From NCBI GenBank assembly GCA_025345505.1, contig JANVCC010000018.1, positions 6,309,741 through 6,373,740 on the forward strand: a stretch of 64,000 bases of DNA, in the 5' to 3' direction. Origin of the DNA: Todiramphus chloris collaris (lineage: Eukaryota; Chordata; Aves; Coraciiformes; Alcedinidae). The notes beneath the pieces are model-generated. The model made no database searches. It was given only the letters and a program-made list of their open reading frames with translations, and was not told where the DNA came from. Positions 57,101 to 64,000 of the stretch are shown here, in pieces. The stretch's first letter is position 1. Each line of letters starts with the position of its first letter. The translations under genes and the position numbers were made by a program.

Positions 57101-60100
57101 GAGTGCTTGGCGTGAATGTAGCTGTAGAAGTGACTACATCGCTGTATTGCCTTTGACCTGTAAGGAGACAGGACAAAGGAGGAATACTGGCTAGTTTTGA
57201 GACTTGGGGCAGGGAACTGGAGGAAATGCAGAAAAAGGTGCTCACAGGAGACCTGGGAGGAGTCAGGATTTTTGCCTGGGAAAGGGTAGAGCTGGAGCAC
57301 AGGACCTATGCGTTATAATTTCACTGCCCACAAAAGAGCTTTAATGGCAGCCCTCGTAAAGCTTCGTTGCACGCCTGTTCCTCTTTCATGGTTTCATTTT
57401 CTCTGTCTTGCCTAGCCGGTTTAAAACTGGTTCTGTGGCTAACCTTGAAACTCTGCTTCTGTCCTGTTAGCGTAACTGTTGGAGTTTCAGACAGGAGTTA
57501 CCAAAATGGATTTAGCAAGGATGTGCTTCTCCAAGTCCACAAATAAAATTGCTGCGGATTCAAACAAAAAGTCTGTGCACAAATGCTTACAGTACTGACA
57601 AGTGACTATGAATGCTGGTGAAGTGCTGTGGGAAGCTGCTGGTTTGTAGCTCCAGAGTACGATGGAAAACAGCCGGGTGCTGCAGGTGAATTTTACTGTG
57701 CAAGGGACAGATGTTTTCTCTTTAGGAATGGTGGTAGTTACTGCAGCTACCAGTTTGGCCAAGTCTTAGTTTTAGATCCCAAATTCTGCTTCATCTCACT
57801 TGTAAGTTTTAATTGTGATCTTCTAGAATAGATGTAATTTTGATTTACACCAATGTACTTTCTGGAGAAGTGAAATAAAGAGCAGAAAAAACCGTGTGTG
57901 TTTTAGTTTGTTTGGGGATCAAATCTTAGTCTAACCTCTTACAGACCTCTTTCTTTCCCAGGATTTACCTTGCAAGGCTAAAAAATATGAAAGTTAAAAC
58001 TGCTTTTAAAATGAGATGTAAACATGGGCTGCTTAGCATTTCATTATAATTTTTTAGTATTTAGTTTTTTATAGTATTATAAAAAATATTTACAAGTGTT
58101 TATAGTATAAATAAGTCACATACAACATATTCAGTACATAAATCCGATATCATAATGAAGGCAGTATTTATTAGTACTATAAGTATTTAATATTAGTTCA
58201 TATCTATTAAAAATATCTATCAGGGTACAGAATGCTAAGGCATGATGTACACAGCCTGTTTCACTTGCAGCTTTCTGTTCCTGCAGACAGCAGTCTATCG
58301 TAACACTGGGGTTTTCCCCCCCCCCTTATATTATCTTTTGTACTTGTCTGATCCTCCAGTGAAACTCTTCATCTCACTAACGAGGTAAGGAAGGTAATCT
58401 AGCAGAAGGAAAGTGAACTTCTGGTTTATGAGTCAGAGGAACATCAGAAGAAGATCAAAGGAGGTTGAAGGTGTGCTGTGTAGGCAAGCAAGGGAGTGCA
58501 CGGACCAGTCTCCCAGGTTCAGTGGTGCTGAGCTCTCTCGTTAAACACATTTGCATTTCTTTGGGCTTTACCACTTTGCAGATACTGTGCTGTGATAGTC
58601 TGTCTTCCTTTCTTAAGAAAAAGGCTCTTTAAAAATTTTCTTGAGTAGGTGAGACATTGTGACGGTGAATTATCTGGAGTACAAAGCAGGTTGTTGTTAA
58701 TAAAGAGGACTCCGTGATCATTTCCTTGCTATAAGTAAAATTATCTTCTGTTCTTAAGTGCTTACTGATAATTTGTGGACCTTAATATATAGAATTTGGG
58801 CTATTTATTTTTTTAATTGAGATTGTTTCCATAAGCCAAAATTGGTCATTTATAGAATCTTGTTTTTTATTTTTTTCTTTCTATATAGTTCACCTTAACA
58901 GAAGCAGATCCTCCAAAGTTTGCTGTCTGTCCACTTACGTACAGCTCTGAAGTAATCCCTTACTACTCTTTTTGAGATTCTGTCTATGCTACCTCTGATA
59001 AGGACAACAAAAACCTCTGATAGTGCTTAGGTGCTTCTTAAAGGTGTTAAGACTGATGTTGCTGGTGTGTGTAATGCTGTTAATGAACGCATCAGACAGA
59101 AATTGCTGCAAAAGTATAAAGTCCACTTTCAGTTACTCTTAGCTGTGTGTTTGACACTGTGAAGATGAGAGCAAGGGATTGCAAAACTCTTAGAAAAAGG
59201 AAGAGCATAATGTGACAGTTTAAGCATTTTAAAGACAAAGATTACATCAGTAGAATAAATTCATGCTGTGGTTCTAAGTATCTAAATTTTCATGCTGTGG
59301 TTCTAAGTATCTAAATTTTCTAAGTATCTAAATTTATCTAAAGTCTCTTTTTCTCTTTATGGCACTGTTAGTTCTCTTGCAGGTAGGGTAAGAGTAGCAG
59401 TATCATGTGTGATGTCCAAAATATAGGGGATTAGAGAAACAGAATGCTTGTTCAGAAATAAATGTAAGCTACACAAAAGTTTAATATTAAAAATAAGTAT
59501 TTTCATCATTTTCAGAATAAGCATTTTTAATATTTCACACCAGGCTGGTTGCTAAGAGTTTGACAGAGCCTTCCTTTTTACTATGCTCAAGTTTCCTCTT
59601 TTTCTGTAAGGACATATACAAATGAGCTAACTCATGATGGTCTGATGCTTTTTTTCTTTTCAGAAAGATGAAGGTAGTGATGCTAGTTTGAGTGATAGCC
59701 ACATATCTCCTCCCGCCAAACGTACCTCAAAACATGCTGATCCTGTGTGCAAAGACAAATCAAAATCACGCAGTACTGGGCAGCGAGAGGAATGGAGCAT
59801 CTCAACTGGACAGTCCAGGTAACTTGGTGCCAAGAGAAAAACAAATTCTTACTGGTTTTTTCCTGTGTTGCTAACCCACTGCAATGAGCTGCAGCTTGTG
59901 CTCGAGTCTGCTTTTCAAGAGTGTTATTTTCGAACAATTGTTCTTTAGTTTAGGACTGCGGGAGGGTGGGTTACATCAGTCCTCTCAGCTCTGCCTTTCC
60001 TTTCTGTGCAAAAATGGAAAACAGTTTTATTTGAGATGCAGCTTGTATTCTTGATGCATCTCAATTTAGTGACATAAGATGACATGACATTTTCCTTAGG

Positions 60101-62498
60101 AAATAGGTATTATCATCTTTAGGGAATGGGTAATGGTCAAGTTTCTTTCTTTCCATTGCTCTTTCTAGCCTCTCTCCCCTGTTTGGTTCTAAGGGCACAA
60201 GTAAATTACTGTATTTTATTAAATATAGCCTCAATCTTGCCACTTTTTTTAAAGCTCAAAAGAGAAGTAGTTTCATTTTGTAATTCCGATTAATATTATT
60301 TCAACAAAGCATTCTTGTGTTCATAAGGTTCTTAACATGATTATAGGTATTTATGAGGCAGGGTAGAGAGCATGTTCCTGAGCCGTGACCTTTCAGTTAA
60401 TACTGATTCTTTTGTAGATAGGTATTTCATATCTAGGTATAAATCCAAACTGTTCCTGCAGTGCTTTGTGTGTGAGAGTGAGCGTAGTTCAGTACTGGAT
60501 TGTTGTCTCCGAGGATGGTGTATACTTAAAAACTATGTAAATCTTAAAATAGATCTCTCTTTGGCTTGTTTTTTCCTTTTAAAACAGAACAAATTAAATA
60601 TAGCACATAATGTGCCATGGTCATCTGGGAATGTATGGAAACTCATGACCTTCTATTTTGTTTGTAAGTGTAGACTTGTACCCATTAGAAGTGCTAAGGA
60701 ATAAAGGAAGTTATTTCATATGGCTGGGTGAATTTAGATCAGTGTGTTGAATGAAATTTGGCCAGGATACCGAAAATCCTGTTACTCGTGTAGAACCCAC
60801 TGCAGCGTGTCTTTGCATCTGAAATAAGAGTTTTGGTGTTTTCTGCCAGAATCCAAAGTGCTGGGCCTAGCAGTGATCTTGAGTCACTAAGACTTTTCCC
60901 AAAAGTTTTGTTGCTTCTACTAGTTTATCCACAGTGTCTGAATGATAATTGCCTTTGAAGAGCTATATCAAGCTTCTGTTCTGAAACTTAAAGGGAGCTA
61001 ATAGTAGGACATGGCATGAGGGAACATTGGAGGCATTAATAAAAGAGATGTTCAGATAATTGAGGGGATTTGTATAATTGGTAGTTTTGTCCTCATTCCA
61101 GTGTTGGGCATGAAGCACTCTTCAGGGGCTACACATCACAAGGTTTTGAAGTCAGCGTGTCGTGTAACATTCTACGTTTAAAGTTCTGTTTTCACCGGGT
61201 AACTTTTGCTTGGCTAAGAAGTGTTAACATTGTGTGTCTAAAATGATTGTTTCCTAGGTTAACTTCTCAGCCTGGTGCTACACTACCAAATGGACGTAGC
61301 TTATGTAAGTGTATTTTTACAGTGGACCTTTTTGTATCTACTTTGACATGAAACAATTCTATGTCAGTGGTTTTCAGTTGTGTATATTTTTGATAACTTT
61401 ACCAATTACTCTGACCGTTTTGACCAGAAAAGTTACTGTTTTGGCTCAGTTTTCTGCTGTCAACATCTTGGATGCTCTCTGTGGACATGGGGAACATTCT
61501 TAGATGAAATTCCATTTCTCTTCTCAATTCAGACCTCTTGGCCATGACCTTGATGTTTTCTTTAATTCCCAAATTTACTGTTATGAACTAATTTTGGCCA
61601 TCCTCTCCCAGCTGGTCTCTTTAATTTACTTACTTTCATTGCTCATTTAAAATTTGGCCTTCTGTGGTTCTTAACATTACTTAACTCTACTATTGCTTTA
61701 GAGAGACCTGCCTTGTCTGCAGCTCCTGCTACCCTGAGCAATTTTCCTATATGCTTTTACCTCCCAAACTTGCCATCTCATTGCATATCTCAGCTAAAAC
61801 CACTTTGTCTTTCGTGTCCCTTTTTCATCAATTCTGTCTCGTTTAGTTCTGCATAAGCGTTAATCCATTAAGCATATTTGGTACTTTTATTATTTATTGT
61901 GGTGCCTAAGGAACAATCAGGAATGGGATCTCTGTTTGCTTGGCACTGTACAGAGTAGCCGATATAGTTTTGCTTGTGAAATCAATGTGTTGTACCTGCC
62001 CTTGTGATACTGTATTTAAAAGACTGAGAATTGAAACTGTGGACCAAGTGTGCGTTTCAGTATTGATGTTAACTTAAAAATATTGAATGGATATCTGAAT
62101 GCCAAATTTTCATCACAAAATAATGATATTGTATAAAGAGACAAGTTTCCAGCTGAAGAAATAGCTTGTAAACCAACTTTGATAGGGATTTAAAGAAATC
62201 TATTTCTTCAGTGAATATAAAGGTGGTCATTCTGTGCTCCATTAACTTTTGGTTTATTGTCCTTGCTGAGTATTCTCATATTAAGTTTTGTTTGTGAAAA
62301 TGTTGTTTCCTGCATTTTGAAGTAGTAATACAAATTTCTCTTAGCTCTCAAAAGCCATCCCCTTCGAGGGGAAAAAAAGGGAGATGGGGACCATGCTTGC
62401 ATAAACGGAGATATAGAAGTCAGAAAAAGTTGTCGGTCCAGGAAAAACAGATTTGAAACTTTGAATCAGAGTTTATTGTTTGATCAGCTAGTAAACAG
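44948..62498 (+). CDS. ATAD2B: ATAD2B, N-terminal part (four coding exons; gene continues right of window)
   Basis: Joined from 44948-45103, 59664-59818, 61258-61304 and 62345-62498, 512 nt. ATAD2B is a nuclear AAA+ ATPase with a bromodomain that binds acetylated histones. The part here is the basic, serine-rich N-terminal region ahead of the ATPase: MVNTRKSSLR at the start, SHFISSRTRSSKRGTKAD, then SLSDSHISPPAKR, VCKDKSKSRSTGQREEW, TSQPGATLPNG, KSHPLRGEKKGDGD and CRSRKNRF...QSLLFDQLVN, all close to human ATAD2B. The AAA+ domains and bromodomain lie beyond the window. The start is the first ATG of the leader in good context (GGGGCCATGG). Exon phases agree throughout. Divergent from UBXN2A, as in human. 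Confidence 0.95.
45245..45262. repeat. G-run (18)
   Basis: Uninterrupted G run in ATAD2B intron 1, in a G-rich plus-strand context capable of quadruplex formation. Confidence 0.9.
45292..45402. repeat. 35-bp GC-rich minisatellite, about three copies
   Basis: Three tandem units each carrying GGAGCCGGCGGGGAGC followed by a variable GGG-rich end (cores at about 45306, 45342 and 45377). Inside the CpG island, ATAD2B intron 1. Confidence 0.9.
45756..45855. other. Assembly gap (100 N)
   Basis: Exactly 100 N, the conventional size for a gap of unknown length, entered directly from a C-run (45745-45755). Sequence is missing from the CpG island in ATAD2B intron 1; all reading frames across it are artefacts. 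Confidence 0.99.
47388..47404. repeat. TA microsatellite
   Basis: Short perfect (TA)n tract, ATAD2B intron 1. Confidence 0.9.
51587..51601. repeat. Poly-T run
   Basis: T15 in ATAD2B intron 1. Confidence 0.9.
51781..51835. repeat. 20-bp tandem repeat, 2.7 copies
   Basis: TAGTAGGAGTATATGCTATA twice in perfect tandem (51781-51820), then a partial third copy with changes to 51835. Confidence 0.95.
59262..59335. repeat. 29-bp tandem duplication plus partial copy
   Basis: The unit CATGCTGTGGTTCTAAGTATCTAAATTTT at 59262-59290 is repeated exactly at 59291-59319, then its right half (CTAAGTATCTAAATTT) again to 59335. It lies about 330 bases upstream of the acceptor of ATAD2B exon 2. Confidence 0.95.
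59664..59818 (+). CDS. ATAD2B: ATAD2B coding exon 2
   Basis: 155 nt, residues 53-103 plus two bases. Encodes KDEGSDASLSDSHISPPAKR and CKDKSKSRSTGQREEWSIST, almost identical to human ATAD2B. Acceptor ttttttctttttcag-type tract, donor TCCAG|gtaact. Confidence 0.96.
59819..61257 (+). other. ATAD2B intron 2
   Basis: 1.4 kb non-coding; no repeat or gene recognised. Confidence 0.75.
61258..61304 (+). CDS. ATAD2B: ATAD2B coding exon 3
   Basis: 47 nt, completing Arg104, then LTSQPGATLPNGRSL and one base. Acceptor tttcctag, donor TTAT|gtaagt. Confidence 0.94.
61305..62344 (+). other. ATAD2B intron 3
   Basis: 1 kb non-coding; contains the ancient repeat relic at 61.89-61.96 kb. Confidence 0.75.
61888..61956 (+). 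mobile_element. Candidate ancient amniote interspersed-repeat relic
   Basis: Reads TATTATTTATTGTGGTGCCT, then AACAATCAGGAATGGGATCT and GCTTGGCACTGTACAGAG. This resembles a repeat tail common in reptile genomes (TATTGTGGTGCCTAG, CAATCAGGATCGGG, GCTAGGCGCTGTAC). I recognise the pattern but cannot name the family with certainty. Confidence 0.45.
62345..62498 (+). CDS. ATAD2B: ATAD2B coding exon 4
   Basis: 154 nt, completing Ser120, then 50 codons and two bases. Encodes LKSHPLRGEKKGDGDHACIN, EVRKSCRSRKNRFETLNQ and SLLFDQLVN, matching human. Acceptor aaatttctcttag, donor AACAG|gtatgt. The next exon (human continues Thr-Ala-Glu-Ala-Val) is not in the last 1.5 kb. Confidence 0.95.
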
Positions 62499-63079
62499 GT
62501 ATGTGGGGATACTTCAGTTGTATTCACAAAGCATCTTAATGTTGTTTATTTTTTTTTTTAAAGTTAGAAACCGCTGTCTTCCAGTGCCATCTATGTGTTT
62601 TACTGTGGGAATGTATTAGCTTTGAGGCAAGCTAGATTGTGGTTTGCATTGCAGGTTGGGTCCTGTGCTCTAACTGCCGACATTAGCCATGCTCTAAATG
62701 CAAAGTAACTTACTAGACTTTCATTGAGGAGTAAGTTACTCAGTGTTTACTCAGTGTTTACACCTGGGTAAAACCGCGTTGTGTTGGCGGTTATTGCAGA
62801 GCGGCTGACATGCTGTAAATCCACACCCTAGTTTGTTTCTTAGTAACCTGTTTATGCAGTGATACCTTAAATGTGTTGTAAATTGGTAATTAGCAACAGT
62901 GCTCGGAAGCTTTCTAGATTCTGCTTGTATGATTTTGATCATAAAATATCAAAAGTTTGTAGCTTTCTTTTTTATTTTTTCTCTTTTTTTCCCCCTGTTT
63001 TTGTTTTTTACCATTTGTTAGTAATTCACATAGGGTGGGTGTCACTTTTTGACATTTACTGTGCAGACAAAGTAGGTCA

Positions 63080-63265
63080 GAGAGGGAGGCACGGTCTGGT
63101 CTGAGCACAGGAATGGGAGCCAGAAATACTTTTCTTGAAATATTATTTCTCTGTGGCCCTGGGCAGGTAACTTAATGTTTTAATTTTCCCACCTGTAAAA
63201 CAGGTTTTAACAGTCACATCTGAGAGCTTGTTTGCTGTAGTGCTTGGAAAATGAGTTAAACATAA
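63080..63265 (+). mobile_element. MIR-like (CORE) SINE relic
   Basis: The core reads CTGTGGCCCTGGGCAGGTAA, CTTAATGTTTTAATTTTCCC and ACCTGTAAAACAGG, following the MIR core (TGTGACCTTGGGCAAGTTAC...CATCTGTAAAATGG). Upstream, GTCTGAGCACAGGAATGGGA fits the end of the tRNA-like head. Ancient amniote element in ATAD2B intron 4. Confidence 0.65.
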
Positions 63266-63535
63266 ACATTTGATTGCCAAGTATGATCTTTATTGTTAAA
63301 TGTATTCTGTTGAATCTTTTATTAATGTAATTCTTTTTTTCAATTTACTCAGGAGCTGCTTGGTGTCAGTTTATGAATTTATATTGAGTTACATTTATTT
63401 TTCTAGTTGCAGTTGAATCTCCTTCTCCTCATCAACAATAGGAAAAAGTCTACCATGAAGAATTTAATTTGATAAGATCATGGTACTTAAGTCTATATAT
63501 GAGCATATACTGGTAATAGTGTGTCCCATAAGCAT

Positions 63536-63662
63536 GGGAGGTTTTTAAGAACAGGTTTGGACAAATGTCTCTCAGGAATGATTTAGATATTGTGTAGTTT
63601 GTCCTTGCCTGGCAGAGCAGACTGAGTTTTCCAAGTTCCTTTCAACCCTATTTTCGATAGCA
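63536..63662 (+). mobile_element. Old CR1-type 3' fragment
   Basis: GGGAGGTTTTTAAGAACAGG, GGACAAATGTCTCTCAGGAA, TTAGATATTGTGTAGT, CTTGCCTGGCAGAGCAGACTG and CCTTTCAACCCTATTTTCGATAG follow an older CR1 subfamily 3' end. More diverged than the other copies. Confidence 0.7.
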
Positions 63663-64000
63663 AACTATAGCATGATTTTACTTCAAGTAGTTATGTCACA
63701 CATCACAAATACTTCAGAATTGTTTAAAATTGAGAGGAGTGCTCGTAATGAGATCCTGACTTCACTGACCTCTGCCTCCAAAACTTCCATTGACTTCTTT
63801 CTAGGCAGGATTATACCCTTTAGACTTTGTTTTAAAACAGTGTGGAAAGAAAGGAAGTGGAAGTTTCTGCCTTCGTACGATTGTTTTCCAATTCTAGTAG
63901 AGTTCCAGTGGAGATCTGCCGTAGTGACCAGAGAGAGCAGTAACTTGGTGCTCAGGACAGGTGGCCAAATAATTGACTTGGCCTGGCTAATACTCGGTTG

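Larger units (their letters stand above)
45104..59663 (+). other. ATAD2B intron 1
   Basis: 14.5 kb. The first 0.8 kb is CpG island with minisatellite, G-run and gap. The rest is AT-rich and non-coding, with a TA microsatellite (47388-47404), T15 (51587-51601), a 20-bp tandem repeat (51781-51835), a GC-richer patch (52.25-52.54 kb) and a 29-bp tandem duplication (59262-59335). No other gene recognised. Confidence 0.7.
62499..64000 (+). other. ATAD2B intron 4 (partial)
   Basis: Non-coding to the window edge. Contains a MIR-like SINE at about 63.08-63.27 kb and an old CR1 tail at 63.54-63.66 kb. No further ATAD2B exon found. Confidence 0.7.

Overview
The window is vertebrate nuclear DNA, most likely avian. 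Its genes are split by canonical GT-AG introns. It carries several old CR1 LINE fragments of the kind that dominates bird genomes, plus a few more ancient amniote SINE-like relics, and its introns are short for an amniote. I cannot name the species. I see no bacterial, viral or defence-type genes. A 100-base run of N at 45756-45855 is an assembly gap.

Three protein-coding genes are visible. Their order and orientation match the UBXN2A/ATAD2B/MFSD2B neighbourhood known from human chromosome 2p. (1) MFSD2B is on the minus strand, with five coding exons between 1862 and 15773. They encode the first 166 or so residues, and the rest lies left of the window. (2) UBXN2A is on the minus strand with a complete coding sequence of six exons (19611-33192, 295 codons plus stop). 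Its untranslated first exon is probably in the CpG island near 36 kb. (3) ATAD2B is on the plus strand. Four coding exons (44948-62498) encode the N-terminal part, and the rest lies right of the window. Every coding junction was checked by reading frame: each splice phase matches the next exon and the resulting peptide follows the known family.

Layout: 1-15.8 kb is MFSD2B, with CpG-island promoter at 15.5-16.25 kb; 16.25-19.6 kb is the spacer holding the probable UBXN2A 3' UTR; 19.6-36.5 kb is UBXN2A with its promoter CpG island at about 35.9-37.4 kb; 37.5-43.9 kb is non-coding DNA between two divergent promoters; 43.9-45.9 kb is the ATAD2B CpG island, 5' UTR and exon 1, with a strong CTCF-like site, a pyrimidine tract, a GGC repeat, a 35-bp minisatellite and the assembly gap; 46-64 kb is ATAD2B introns 1-4 with exons 2-4.

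The genes do not form a pathway. UBXN2A is a SEP/UBX adaptor for the p97/VCP ATPase, ATAD2B is a nuclear AAA+/bromodomain protein and MFSD2B is a sphingosine-1-phosphate exporter. UBXN2A and ATAD2B are head to head about 8 kb apart with separate CpG islands, and MFSD2B follows UBXN2A in tandem. I found no convincing previously undescribed system. The most useful points are a UBXN2A tail about 30 residues longer than the human protein, candidate CTCF sites, the repeat-rich ATAD2B leader, and an unexplained coding-like patch at 8.7-9.1 kb.
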